A DNA stretch of 64,000 bases from positions 1 through 64,000 of the forward strand of contig CACOAO010000001.1 in NCBI GenBank assembly GCA_902625215.1. The letters are read 5' to 3'. A model generated the notes under the pieces. That model was not told where the DNA came from and did no database searches. It saw nothing but the letters and a program-made list of their open reading frames with translations. Below, one piece after another: positions 36,126-46,029 of this stretch (positions are counted from its first letter, which is position 1; each line of letters begins with the position of its first letter). This DNA is from an uncultured SAR116 cluster alpha proteobacterium (GTDB taxonomy: Bacteria > Pseudomonadota > Alphaproteobacteria > Puniceispirillales > Marisalimonadaceae). The translations under genes and the position numbers were made by a program.

Positions 36126-37015
36126 TTTTTGCCCACTCTTTCTATTTCCCATTTGAGTTTAATACCAGTGTCTTCATAAACTTTTTGTTTTACTTTTTTT
36201 CCTAATTGTTCAATTTGACGAGCTTTTGCATCTTTAAGATTAACTATAAAGTTACAGTGTTTTTCTGAGATCATTGCATCTCCATTTTTCAAACCTCTAC
36301 ATCCAGCTTGATCTATTAGTTTCCAAGCTTTTTGACCAATTGGGTTTTTAAAAGTGCTTCCTCCTGTCTTGACCCCAACTGGTTGTGCACTTTTCCTAGA
36401 AAGGATAATTTTTTTCATTTTGTCTCGTATATTTTTGTCAGTGTCAGTTGACGTTTTGAACCTAGCAGACAAAAATATCCACTCGTCTTTAAGTCCAATT
36501 TTTCTATACTTCATGTCTAAATCTTCATTGGTAAATGTTTTATATTCCCCATTATGATTGACGGCTTTCACATCTATCAATACATCTTTAAATTCAGAAC
36601 CAAACGCCCCTGAATTCATTTTAATTCCACCACCAATTGTACCAGGAATTCCAATTAAAAACTCAAGTCCACTTCTACTATGATCTCTGGCAAAGCGAGC
36701 TACTTCAGCGTCAAAAGCACCACAATTAGCTGTGATCAAACCGTTTTTATCAATGCTAATTTTATTAAGCTTACTAGTAATTAGAGTTACACCATCAATG
36801 CCATTATCCCTTACCAGCAGATTAGATCCAGCGCCCATAGTGAATAATTTATAATCACTTGGTTTTACTTTCAAAAATTTTTCTAGAGATTTTTCTTCCT
36901 CGGGAATATAAAGAATTTCTGCATTCCCCCCGACGCCAAACCACGTATATTTAGCTAGCTTCTGATCAGCATATATATTTTCTAAAAAATTATTTCTAAA
37001 TATATCTATCTTCAT
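36122..37015 (-). CDS. murB: UDP-N-acetylenolpyruvoylglucosamine reductase MurB
   Basis: FAD enzyme that reduces UDP-enolpyruvyl-GlcNAc to UDP-MurNAc with NADPH. The FAD-binding segment has TWFGVGGNAE and GAGSNLLV, the catalytic serine lies in KTGGSTFKNP, and a late NFIVN segment precedes the C-terminus. The length of 297 residues fits the type II form (as in Staphylococcus and Alphaproteobacteria), which is shorter than the E. coli enzyme. It overlaps murC by 20 bases. murA is not in the window. Confidence 0.96.
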   Translation of the reverse strand: MKIDIFRNNFLENIYADQKLAKYTWFGVGGNAEILYIPEEEKSLEKFLKVKPSDYKLFTMGAGSNLLVRDNGIDGVTLITSKLNKISIDKNGLITANCGAFDAEVARFARDHSRSGLEFLIGIPGTIGGGIKMNSGAFGSEFKDVLIDVKAVNHNGEYKTFTNEDLDMKYRKIGLKDEWIFLSARFKTSTDTDKNIRDKMKKIILSRKSAQPVGVKTGGSTFKNPIGQKAWKLIDQAGCRGLKNGDAMISEKHCNFIVNLKDAKARQIEQLGKKVKQKVYEDTGIKLKWEIERVGKK

Positions 37016-38411
37016 TTTTTAATACTTCTTCTAAACTATTAGCGATTTTTGTTATAGATCCAGCTCCAAGACAAATTATTAAATCGTTAGGTTTTATTAT
37101 GTTTAGTAATTTTTTTGCTAAAAGATTTAGATCTTCTATGTACAAAACATTTTTATGTCCATAATTGGTCAATCCTTTTTCTAAATTGCTACTCTCATAA
37201 TTTTTTATAGGGGTTTCTCCAGCCGCATAAACATCGAGAAGTAAAACAGTATCAGCATTGTTAAACGAGCTACAAAATTCATCAAATAGATCTCTAAGTC
37301 TGCTATATCGATGGGGTTGAAAAATTGCTATTATTTTGGTTTCAGGTGCTAATAATCTCGCAGCAGATAATGCTGAATTTATTTCTACAGGATGATGGCC
37401 GTAATCATCTATAATTGTGATATTTTTATAATTACCAACCTTTTGAAATCTTCTTTGTACACCAGTAAAATTTTTTAAAGTATCTTTAATTTTCGATAGT
37501 GGAATTTTTAATTCTATTCCCGTGGCAATTGTTGCTAATGCATTTTGAATATTATGCATTCCAATCATAGAAAATTCTATTTCGTGAATATTTTCCTCAT
37601 ATTCTTTATTCTTTCTGATATGCAAAGAAAATTTCATTCTGTTATTTTCATAAGATATATTCGTTGCCCTTATATCTGCATTTGCTGCCATTCCATAAGT
37701 TATAACTTTTTTATTTTCTAATTTTGATATCAATCTTTGTGTTCGATGATTATCAATGCATAAACAAACAAAACCATAAAATGGGATTGACGATACAAAA
37801 TTATAAAATGCGTTTTCTAAATTATCTTCGTTTTTATGATAATCTAAGTGCTCTAAATCAATATTAGTAATAATTGCAGCTGTTGGATTTAATTTTGCAA
37901 AACTTCCATCACTTTCATCCGCTTCTACAACCATCCATTCGCCATTACCAAGTCGTGCATTACTATCAAGTGAGGAGATAATGCCTCCATTTATGATGGT
38001 TGGATCCATTCCATTCTCTTCAACCATTTTAGCTATTAAAGAGGTTGTTGTTGTCTTACCATGAGTTCCTGCTATTGCAATTGACTGCTTTAAACGCATT
38101 AATTCACCCAACATCTCAGATCTATGAACAATTGGCAGGAACATTTTTTTTGCTGCAATATATTCTTCATTTGTTTCTGGAATTGCAGTAGAGACAACTA
38201 TTATTTTAGCATCATCAACATTTATTTTTTTTTGCCCTATATAGACTTTAATACCTAACTTCTCTAGTCTATCAGTATTACTACTTTTATTGATATCACT
38301 TCCTTGAACACGATATCCAGATTGAAATAAAATCTCTGCGATTCCACTCATGCCAATTCCTCCAATACCAATGAAGTGAATTATTCCAAGATTTTCTAGT
38401 CTCTTTAACAT
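36996..38411 (-). CDS. murC: UDP-N-acetylmuramate--L-alanine ligase MurC
   Basis: Adds the first stem-peptide residue, L-Ala. The N-terminal Rossmann-like motif is FIGIGGIGMSGIAEIL, the ATP loop is AGTHGKTTTTSL near residue 115, the Mur central motif includes EADESDGSF, and the C-terminal domain has DDYGHHPVEI and FQPHRYSRLRDL. The length of 471 residues is normal. It overlaps murG by 7 bases and murB by 20. Confidence 0.97.
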   Translation of the reverse strand: MLKRLENLGIIHFIGIGGIGMSGIAEILFQSGYRVQGSDINKSSNTDRLEKLGIKVYIGQKKINVDDAKIIVVSTAIPETNEEYIAAKKMFLPIVHRSEMLGELMRLKQSIAIAGTHGKTTTTSLIAKMVEENGMDPTIINGGIISSLDSNARLGNGEWMVVEADESDGSFAKLNPTAAIITNIDLEHLDYHKNEDNLENAFYNFVSSIPFYGFVCLCIDNHRTQRLISKLENKKVITYGMAANADIRATNISYENNRMKFSLHIRKNKEYEENIHEIEFSMIGMHNIQNALATIATGIELKIPLSKIKDTLKNFTGVQRRFQKVGNYKNITIIDDYGHHPVEINSALSAARLLAPETKIIAIFQPHRYSRLRDLFDEFCSSFNNADTVLLLDVYAAGETPIKNYESSNLEKGLTNYGHKNVLYIEDLNLLAKKLLNIIKPNDLIICLGAGSITKIANSLEEVLKNEDRYI

Positions 38412-39583
38412 AAAATTTTTAGTTCCTTTTTTGAATCTTGTGTCATTTCTAAAATTATCTCTGACAATGTGTCTGAAGCCGTTTTTCTTTTTCTTAAATT
38501 TGATAATCTCTTAGATAAATCTCTCAGTTTTTTTCTTGTAGAAATAAGTTTCTTTTGATTTCTGAAAATATCTATTATTAAATTTTGTAAATCGGTTTCA
38601 CTATTTTTCTTTTGATCAAAAATCCAGCAGCAGTTATTTGTTTCAAAAAATTTAGCATTTTCAAATTGATGATTTTCAAATGATTTTGGTAACGGAACAA
38701 ATATTGCAGGTTTACAAGAGGCTAGTATTTCAGCGACTGAAGATCCTCCCGAACGAGTAATTATTAAGTGTGAAATTTGAAACTTACGGTAAATATTTTG
38801 GAAAAAACTAGAAACTTCTGCTTCAATTTTGTGTATCTTATAATTATGTTTTACTCTCTCTAAATCTTCTATTCTTACCTGCTGTATAATCTTAATATTT
38901 TTTTTAATTTCTACTGGTAGTGTGCATATTATAGAAGTTAATTCCTTAGAAAAATATGATGCTCCAAGACTTCCACCATAGATTAAGATAGTGAAAGTTT
39001 TATTTGAAGTTAATTGATTAAAATGATTATTACCAATTTCTTCAAACTCTTTTCTCACAGGGTTCCCAGTAAATATAATATTTCTAACATTTTCAACTTT
39101 TTTGGTTTTTACAAACGATAAAGCTAACTTATTTGAGATGTAACTAAGTAATTTGTTACCTCTTCCCATAACGGCATTTTGTTCATGTATAATTGATGGA
39201 ATAGCACACATTTTAGCAGCCAGCATTGGAGCTACTGTAGGATAACCCCCAAAACCCATGGCCAAATCTGGTTTTTGGATGATCACAATTAATATCGATT
39301 TTATTAGTGATACAACAAGTTGGAATAAAGAATTTATTTTATTTATTATTTTTTTATTACTTGGGCTCGTTACTTTATGACAAAAAATCTTATAATTTAG
39401 TTTCTCTTTTTCCAAAAAACTTTCGTAATATCCTTTTCCTCTTACATCAGTTATAATAAGAAAATTATAATCTTTCATTTTGCTAATGAGAGTTAATGAT
39501 GGATATATGTGGCCTCCTGTCCCACCAGCAACAAACATAAGAATTTTTTTTCTTTTGCAATTTTTTATATCATTATTTGTCAT
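38405..39583 (-). CDS. murG: UDP-GlcNAc--lipid I transferase MurG
   Basis: Peripheral glycosyltransferase (GT28) that converts lipid I to lipid II on the inner face of the membrane. The glycine-rich loop GGTGGHIYPSL is near residue 20, GFGGYPTVAPMLAA and EQNAVMGRGNKLL follow, and the donor site includes ITRSGGSSVAEIL. The length of 392 residues is slightly above the usual ~360 because of a lysine-rich N-terminal stretch and C-terminus. It overlaps ftsW by 11 bases. Confidence 0.95.
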   Translation of the reverse strand: MTNNDIKNCKRKKILMFVAGGTGGHIYPSLTLISKMKDYNFLIITDVRGKGYYESFLEKEKLNYKIFCHKVTSPSNKKIINKINSLFQLVVSLIKSILIVIIQKPDLAMGFGGYPTVAPMLAAKMCAIPSIIHEQNAVMGRGNKLLSYISNKLALSFVKTKKVENVRNIIFTGNPVRKEFEEIGNNHFNQLTSNKTFTILIYGGSLGASYFSKELTSIICTLPVEIKKNIKIIQQVRIEDLERVKHNYKIHKIEAEVSSFFQNIYRKFQISHLIITRSGGSSVAEILASCKPAIFVPLPKSFENHQFENAKFFETNNCCWIFDQKKNSETDLQNLIIDIFRNQKKLISTRKKLRDLSKRLSNLRKRKTASDTLSEIILEMTQDSKKELKILC

Positions 39584-40703
39584 ATATTTCTTTTCTGAAT
39601 GGATCTAAAGGGTTACTTCTTTTTGTTAAAGATAAAATTATTCCAGCTGTTATAGCAGAAGCTAGTAAAGATGAGCCACCATATGATAAAAATGGTAAAG
39701 TCATTCCTTTCGTAGGAATAAGGTCTGTATTACTAGCCATATGGATCAATGATTGAAAACCAAATTGGAAAGCAAGGCCCCCTACAGCTAAAATAAAAAA
39801 AAGATTATTATTATACATTGTATAGTAAAAGGCTCTTATAATTATTAGGCCATAAATTATAATTATAACACTGCATATTAATGCACCATATTCTTCTGCA
39901 GCGACAGCAAATACAAAATCTGAGTGGGCGTCTGGCAAAGATTTTTTATAAAAACCTTCGCCTGGACCTTTCCCCCAAAAACCTCCAGACTCAAATGATT
40001 GTAAGGATTTAGATACCTGATAGGTTTTACCTTCAAGGAAATTATTTATTCTTATTTTAACATGATCAAAATGTTGATATGAAAAAATCATAAATATTGG
40101 GAAAGCCATTATTAAGCATAAAATAACAATTAATGGTATTCCTGTAATAAATAATTGGAAACCCCATGTAAACATCATTACAATCGTCATACCTAAGTCA
40201 GGCTGTAACAATAATAATGTTGAAATTAAAATTATTGATGCAATTGACCACATCCAACCAGGAAATCTTGTTTTTTCAATCCATAAAGATAATAGCCAAG
40301 CATTAAAAACCACATATAATGGTTTGCCTATTTCACTTGGTTGAAAACTGAAGTCTCCTATGAAAAACCATCTTTGCGCTCCTTTTATTTTCTCTCCGTC
40401 AAATAAAATTATAAAGAGAAGTAAAGTAATAATTATAATACCTAAAATACAAATTATTTTAGTTTGTCTTTCATTTAATATTGAAAAGAAAATTATTATC
40501 GGAATACTAAAAGCTCCGTAAAGTATGTGCCTAATAGTGAAATAATGTGAAGGAATATTTAAATTTTCTGCTAGATGTTGGCTTGATGCCATTACTAAAA
40601 ATATACCAAACATTATTAATATAAAAAATGAAGTTAAAAAATATCTATCTATTGTCCACCACCAAAGTGCAAGGTGAGATCTGTCTGAACGTGTGATGTT
40701 CAT
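39573..40703 (-). CDS. ftsW: Peptidoglycan glycosyltransferase FtsW (SEDS)
   Basis: SEDS-family polytopic protein that polymerises septal glycan strands with FtsI. About ten hydrophobic segments are visible. SEDS landmarks are KGAQRWFFIGDFSFQPSE, the large extracellular loop with FWGKGPGEG and LPDAHSDFVFAVAAEE, and a late LPFLSYGGSSLL. FtsW is favoured over RodA/MrdB by position in the cluster. The length is 376 residues. The ATG overlaps the murD stop as ATGA. Confidence 0.95.
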   Translation of the reverse strand: MNITRSDRSHLALWWWTIDRYFLTSFFILIMFGIFLVMASSQHLAENLNIPSHYFTIRHILYGAFSIPIIIFFSILNERQTKIICILGIIIITLLLFIILFDGEKIKGAQRWFFIGDFSFQPSEIGKPLYVVFNAWLLSLWIEKTRFPGWMWSIASIILISTLLLLQPDLGMTIVMMFTWGFQLFITGIPLIVILCLIMAFPIFMIFSYQHFDHVKIRINNFLEGKTYQVSKSLQSFESGGFWGKGPGEGFYKKSLPDAHSDFVFAVAAEEYGALICSVIIIIYGLIIIRAFYYTMYNNNLFFILAVGGLAFQFGFQSLIHMASNTDLIPTKGMTLPFLSYGGSSLLASAITAGIILSLTKRSNPLDPFRKEIYDK

Positions 40704-42025
40704 TTTATTAAACTTTCACTCAATTGTTGATTAACTATTTCTTTAAATCTATTTCCTCTATCTTCAAAGTTTCTATATTGGTCAAAACTAGCTGCAGATG
40801 GAGATAATAAAATTACATAATTTTTTAGATTGGAAATTGATGCATTTTTTAGAGCAAGTTTAGTTGCTTTTTCTAATGATAAACAATTATGTATCTGCAA
40901 ATCTTTTTTAAACTTTGAAATTTCTTTACAGAAAAAGTCTGTTGATTTTCCTATTAAAAAGACTTCTATAACTCTATCTAAAAATTTTTTAGCCTCACCA
41001 ATACCACCTGATTTGGGTTGACCTCCTGCAATCCAAAAAATATTTTCAAACGATTTTAGAGCAGCAGCAGTAGATTCGCCATTAGTAGATTTACTATCAT
41101 TAATAATTTTAATTCTATCAGTAACATACAAAGGTTCCATTCTATGGGGCAACCCTTTAAAATTTTTTATAGCAAAACTAATCTTTTTAAGATTTACATT
41201 TAGATGTTTAGCTATTGAGACTGCTATAGATCCATTAGATGCGTTGTGAGCCCCTTTAAGATAGTCATTATCATTAACAAAATTGAAAGTTTCATCTTCT
41301 TTTACTTTTATTATATTTTTGTTTTTAAACTTCTTCTCACTTAATATCTCATTCAGATGCTTGTTATCGGCGTTTAAAATAAATGTTCCATTTCCTTTTA
41401 AAAAATTTATAATTTTGAGTTTAGAAAGTTTATAATTTTCAAAAGTTTCATGATAGTCTAAATGATCTTGAGTAATATTTGTTATTGTAGCCAGATCTAG
41501 ATTTAATTTTTTTGCACCATCTAATTGATAGCTTGATAATTCCAGAATTATAATACCATGCTTTCCAGGGTCTTTAATTTCACAGGCAGGAAAGCCATAA
41601 TTTCCACCTATTACACACTTAATTTTATTATATTTTAATATATGAAATAATAATGCAACTGTTGTAGATTTACCATTAGTGCCAGTTATTCCAACTATTT
41701 TAGCTTCTGGTTTGGTTTCGAAAAATAAATCAAGTTCGTTAATAATTTTAACTTTGTTTTTAATTGCAAGCTGAATGGCTAGGTGTTTATTTTTTGCATT
41801 TATTGGTATACCGGGACTAACAACTAATGTAGTTAAGGTTTTCCACGGCCAATATATATAATTTTTCCAACTATTTTTTTTAATAAAATTTGGCTTGTCC
41901 TTTTTGTCATCGAAGATGAATATATTTGCTCTTGAACTTACTAGAATTTTAGCTGCAGCCATACCTGATAATCCTGCTCCTAAAATTCCAACATTTTTAT
42001 TTTTATAAGAACTAATACTAATCAA
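40700..42025 (-). CDS. murD: UDP-MurNAc-L-Ala--D-glutamate ligase MurD
   Basis: Adds D-glutamate to the stem peptide. The N-terminal domain begins NVGILGAGLSGMAAAKIL; the ATP loop is ITGTNGKSTTVAL; NITQDHLDYH and PHRMEPL follow in the middle domain; and KSTNGESTAAAL is in the C-terminal domain. The start is a TTG at 42025 with AAGG six bases upstream. The only nearby in-frame ATG would fall within the conserved Rossmann motif, so TTG is required. The length is 441 residues; mraY ends 4 bases upstream. Confidence 0.96.
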   Translation of the reverse strand: MISISSYKNKNVGILGAGLSGMAAAKILVSSRANIFIFDDKKDKPNFIKKNSWKNYIYWPWKTLTTLVVSPGIPINAKNKHLAIQLAIKNKVKIINELDLFFETKPEAKIVGITGTNGKSTTVALLFHILKYNKIKCVIGGNYGFPACEIKDPGKHGIIILELSSYQLDGAKKLNLDLATITNITQDHLDYHETFENYKLSKLKIINFLKGNGTFILNADNKHLNEILSEKKFKNKNIIKVKEDETFNFVNDNDYLKGAHNASNGSIAVSIAKHLNVNLKKISFAIKNFKGLPHRMEPLYVTDRIKIINDSKSTNGESTAAALKSFENIFWIAGGQPKSGGIGEAKKFLDRVIEVFLIGKSTDFFCKEISKFKKDLQIHNCLSLEKATKLALKNASISNLKNYVILLSPSAASFDQYRNFEDRGNRFKEIVNQQLSESLIK

Positions 42026-42029
42026 TTTA

Positions 42030-43118
42030 TTACCTTAGTTTAAGTGAAGAAATGCCTATTAAAGCCAAAATTACAGCAATGATCCAAAATCGTATTACTA
42101 TTGTAGATTCTGCCCATCCTTTTTGTTCAAAATGATGGTGTAAAGGTGCCATTCTAAATATTCTTTTACCTGTAAGTTTAAATGACAAAATTTGTACTAT
42201 TACAGACACTGTTTCTAATACAAACAGACCTCCAATTATAACTAATACTAATTCATGCCTTGATGCTGACGCAGTTACCCCAATTACTCCGCCTAGAGAT
42301 AATGAACCAGTATCTCCCATAAAAACCATAGCTGGTGGTGCATTAAACCATAAGAAGCCTAGCCCTGATCCTATAATAGCACCTAATAAAACTGTTATTT
42401 CACCAACGCCTGGAATATAATTTAATTGCAAATAATTGGAGAAATTTATATTTCCAACTACATAAGCTATTACCGCTAGTGAACCTGCAGCGATCATTAC
42501 TGGCACTATTGCCAAACCGTCAAGACCATCAGTTAAATTTACAGCATTAGATGAACCTACAATGACTAAGATTGTAAAAGGGATATAATAAATACCTAAA
42601 AATAAAATACTGTCTTTTAAAAAAGGAATTGATAATGTGTTTTGTAAATGTTCTGGTGTATTACCTGAAAGCATCCAGGCTGCAAGAAAAGCTATAAAAA
42701 GCTGAGGAATAATTTTTTGATAACTTCTTAAGCCACTACTATTCATCCTTGATACTTTCAACCAGTCATCGAGAAGACCAATAACACCAAAAAGTATAGC
42801 CACACCCAGCACAACCCATATATATAAATTATCTAACCTAGCCCACAAAATTGTTGAAATTGAAAAGGCTAAAAGTATTAATAAACCTCCCATAGTAGGT
42901 GTGCCAGATTTGAAAATAATGTGATTTTTGGGACCATCTTTCCGAATTGGTTGCCCTTTTTTTTGTGATTTTTTCAAAAGAGATATAATACTTGGACCAA
43001 AAATAAAGCTAATTAGTAATGAGGTCAAAAGAGCACCGATCGTTCTAAAAGATATGTAATTAAACAAATTAAGGGGTTGAAAGTGGATAGTATAATTTAA
43101 TAAAAGATCAGGCAGCAT
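42030..43118 (-). CDS. mraY: Phospho-MurNAc-pentapeptide transferase MraY
   Basis: Membrane enzyme making lipid I from UDP-MurNAc-pentapeptide and undecaprenyl phosphate. About ten transmembrane helices are visible. Landmarks are GTPTMGGLLIL, LLDDWLKVSR, NLTDGLDGLA (with magnesium-binding aspartates), MGDTGSLSLGG and the histidine-rich APLHHHFEQKGW. I place the start at ATG 43118 (MLPDLLLNY...), which gives a normal 362 residues and an 11-base overlap with murF; the longer open frame runs into murF. Confidence 0.97.
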   Translation of the reverse strand: MLPDLLLNYTIHFQPLNLFNYISFRTIGALLTSLLISFIFGPSIISLLKKSQKKGQPIRKDGPKNHIIFKSGTPTMGGLLILLAFSISTILWARLDNLYIWVVLGVAILFGVIGLLDDWLKVSRMNSSGLRSYQKIIPQLFIAFLAAWMLSGNTPEHLQNTLSIPFLKDSILFLGIYYIPFTILVIVGSSNAVNLTDGLDGLAIVPVMIAAGSLAVIAYVVGNINFSNYLQLNYIPGVGEITVLLGAIIGSGLGFLWFNAPPAMVFMGDTGSLSLGGVIGVTASASRHELVLVIIGGLFVLETVSVIVQILSFKLTGKRIFRMAPLHHHFEQKGWAESTIVIRFWIIAVILALIGISSLKLR

Positions 43119-44523
43119 TGGAATTCTCCTGAATAATATTTTTAAAAATTGGTATAAGTTTCCAGAGGCCAGTGCCATTTGAGCCTTTTAAAAGAATTAT
43201 TTGATTTGGTTTAATAAATTGTCTTATGTCTGTGGTTAATTGATCGATTTCAAAGTATGAACGACAATTTATTGATAAATTTAATTTGTCATTTATTTTA
43301 TTTGTGTATTTCCCCACCGTTAACAACAAATTTGGATTTATGCTTTTTATTATTGGAACAAGATCTAAATGTATTTTTGTTGAACTTTTACCTAACTCAA
43401 GCATATCGCCAATTATTACTACAGCTTCTAATTCATGATGTTTTATTCTTAAATTTTTAAAATTGTAGAGAGCAGCTTTCATTGAAGAAGGATTAGCGTT
43501 ATAACTATCGTCAATTATAATTGTTTTTTGTTTACTATTAAAATTAATTATAAGCTTTTCACCTCTTCCAGATAGAGGCTTTAGCTGACTTATGAGTTTT
43601 GTAATTTTTTTAGTTGGGAGTTTTAATTCTTTGATGACAGAAATAGAAGCAATTACATTCTCAGCTTGTGTCGTATTTAAATATTTCAAATGCCAATTCT
43701 GTATTTTATCATAACAAATTGTTGATCCTTCTTTTTCGTTAATTAAAGTTATGATTTGTGTGTTTGAAATTTTAGCATGCCCAAATAGATGAATTTTAGC
43801 GTTAACTTTTTTTGCTTCAGTTATTAAAAAATTTTTCCAAATATTATCTGAGTTTATAATGGCAATACCATTCTTTTCTAAACCTAAGAAAATTTCACTT
43901 TTTGCTCTGGCAATCTCTTTTTCATTTTTAAAATTTTGTATATGAGAATTTGACACATTAGTGATTAGTGCAATATTAGGTTTTGCAATTTTAGTTAATT
44001 CTCTAATTTCACCAATATTATTCATTCCTAATTCTAGAACACAAAAATTAAAATTATGAGGTAATCTTGACAATGTTAGAGAAAGTCCAATTATATTATT
44101 ATTATTTCCAAATGTTTTATGAGTTTTACCAAATTGATTTAATGCATTTGATAAAATGTAGTTAGTACTAGTTTTGCCGGCACTACCGGTAATTCCAATA
44201 GTAATTCCTCTAAATCTATTTCTTGCATATTTACCAATATTTATTAAAGCTTGTTTTGTGTTATTTACAAACAAACCGTTAAACTTTTTAGCTATTTTAA
44301 TATTTGAAACTAATACCCCACATGCACCTTTTGATATCGCAGATTCTATGAAATTGTGACCATCAAAGTTTTCTCCAATAAGGGCTATAAATAGTTCACC
44401 TTTTTTAATGGTTCTGTCGTCTATGCTTATCCCATGAATATTTTCAAAATTATCTAAAAAATTTGAAGTTGGATCTTTTCCTTTGCAAGCCATCATTAAA
44501 TCATGTTTTGTCCATAATGGCAT
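43108..44523 (-). CDS. murF: UDP-MurNAc-tripeptide--D-Ala-D-Ala ligase MurF
   Basis: Adds the D-Ala-D-Ala made by Ddl to complete the UDP-MurNAc pentapeptide. The N-terminal domain has SIDDRTIKKGELFIAL and GENFDGHNF; the ATP loop is GITGSAGKTSTNYIL; the C-terminal domain has IDDSYNANPSSMKAAL and VIIGDMLELG. The length of 471 residues is normal. Its ATG shares one base with the murE stop. Confidence 0.96.
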   Translation of the reverse strand: MPLWTKHDLMMACKGKDPTSNFLDNFENIHGISIDDRTIKKGELFIALIGENFDGHNFIESAISKGACGVLVSNIKIAKKFNGLFVNNTKQALINIGKYARNRFRGITIGITGSAGKTSTNYILSNALNQFGKTHKTFGNNNNIIGLSLTLSRLPHNFNFCVLELGMNNIGEIRELTKIAKPNIALITNVSNSHIQNFKNEKEIARAKSEIFLGLEKNGIAIINSDNIWKNFLITEAKKVNAKIHLFGHAKISNTQIITLINEKEGSTICYDKIQNWHLKYLNTTQAENVIASISVIKELKLPTKKITKLISQLKPLSGRGEKLIINFNSKQKTIIIDDSYNANPSSMKAALYNFKNLRIKHHELEAVVIIGDMLELGKSSTKIHLDLVPIIKSINPNLLLTVGKYTNKINDKLNLSINCRSYFEIDQLTTDIRQFIKPNQIILLKGSNGTGLWKLIPIFKNIIQENSNAA

Positions 44524-46028
44524 TATTCAGCTACCCACGATTTTTCAATATTCTTGATAGTCTCCTTTGCTACCGTATAGTCATCAAAAGGAAGTGTTTC
44601 CATACCAACTGTTTGAGAGGTTTCATGACCTTTACCAGCAATAAGTAAAAAATCATTTTTCTGTAATTTAGAGATAGCATAATTAATAGCTTTATTTCTG
44701 TTTGGTATTTCCTCTGCATTTGGGCAGCCCTCTAAAATATCTTTTCTAATATTAGATGGAGACTCAGATCTAGGATTGTCATCAGTAACTATTACTAAAG
44801 AAGAAAATTCTTTTGCAATCTCTCCCATGGATTTTCTTTTCTCTTTATCCCGATCACCACCACAACCAAATAATGTAATAATTTTTTGTTTAGCTATTTT
44901 TTTAATTGAATTTAAAACATACCTCAAAGCCTCTGGGGTGTGTGCGTAATCAATTATAATCATTGAGTTATTGTATGTGGCTGAAATTAATTCCATTCTC
45001 CCACGAGCAGGCTTTAGGTAGCTAATTGACTTGAATATTAGATTTGCATCAATTCCTAATGCTATACATATAGAAGCGGCGGCAACTACGTTATATGATT
45101 GGAACACACCTATCATGCCAATTGTAGAATAGTAAGTTTGATTATTGTACTCTAAAACTAAATCAATATTCTGATTATTTTGTTTTATAGAATTTATTTT
45201 AACATCTGCGTCTGAACTTTTTCCAAATGTAACGATAATATGCCTGCTGTTTTTGATTTCATTAAGAAGTCTTTTACCAAATTCATCGTCAATATTAATA
45301 GCTACAGCAGAATTATTTTGAAGTATCTTAGTAAAAAGTCTTTTTTTACAGTGAAAATAATTTTCAATATTTTTATGATAATCTAGATGATCATGTGATA
45401 AGTTTGTAAATATTGCACCTGTAAATTTTACACTATCAAGTCTAAATTGATCAAGGCCATGGGACGATGCTTCTAGAGCTAAGTGTGAAATTTCCTGATT
45501 TTCTAGAGAATATAGTTCTTTGTATAATTCATCGGGGTCAAAGGTAGTAAGGTTTTGTCTTGAAGATTTAAGAAAACCTTTATTTAGAGTATTCTCAATT
45601 TTTGTTCCAAGGGTGCCCATAGATGCGGCTTTCCATCCTGCTTGAACCCATAACTGTCTACAAAATTCAACAGTCGAAGTTTTACCATTAGTACCTGTCA
45701 CTCCAATAATTTCTTTAGGTTGTTTATAATAAAATGAGGCAAGAAGTTTTGTGTAAACAAGTCTTGTTGATACTTTATTTGTAGAAATCACACTTTTATC
45801 TTCAGATTTTTCGGCAATTATGAGGAAAGCACCATTTTGTTTTGCTTCATTGATATAATCTGATCCATCAAAATGAGAACCTTTGATGGCAACAAAAATA
45901 TAGTCATTTTTAATATTTTTGCTATTTCCTGAGATTCCATTTACGTTGTGATTAAGTATTTTATCTGGAACATTTTTAAGCAAATCAGATAAAATTTTAT
46001 TATTAGATATAAGATCTTTTAACAACAT
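44523..46028 (-). CDS. murE: UDP-MurNAc-L-Ala-D-Glu--meso-diaminopimelate ligase MurE
   Basis: Adds the third stem residue. The ATP loop is GVTGTNGKTSTVEF, with LALEASSHGLDQFR and FTNLSHDHLDYH in the middle domain. The C-terminal DNPR (within TDDNPRSESP) is the motif that marks the meso-diaminopimelate-specific enzymes, so the wall is predicted to be of the usual Gram-negative DAP type. The length is 501 residues. It starts one base after the ftsI stop. Confidence 0.96.
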   Translation of the reverse strand: MLLKDLISNNKILSDLLKNVPDKILNHNVNGISGNSKNIKNDYIFVAIKGSHFDGSDYINEAKQNGAFLIIAEKSEDKSVISTNKVSTRLVYTKLLASFYYKQPKEIIGVTGTNGKTSTVEFCRQLWVQAGWKAASMGTLGTKIENTLNKGFLKSSRQNLTTFDPDELYKELYSLENQEISHLALEASSHGLDQFRLDSVKFTGAIFTNLSHDHLDYHKNIENYFHCKKRLFTKILQNNSAVAINIDDEFGKRLLNEIKNSRHIIVTFGKSSDADVKINSIKQNNQNIDLVLEYNNQTYYSTIGMIGVFQSYNVVAAASICIALGIDANLIFKSISYLKPARGRMELISATYNNSMIIIDYAHTPEALRYVLNSIKKIAKQKIITLFGCGGDRDKEKRKSMGEIAKEFSSLVIVTDDNPRSESPSNIRKDILEGCPNAEEIPNRNKAINYAISKLQKNDFLLIAGKGHETSQTVGMETLPFDDYTVAKETIKNIEKSWVAE

Positions 46029-46029
46029 T

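Noticed and set aside
43119-43178. Longer mraY from 43178
   Set aside because: The extra 20 residues run into murF, and known MraY proteins start near MLPDLLLNY-type sequence at 43118.
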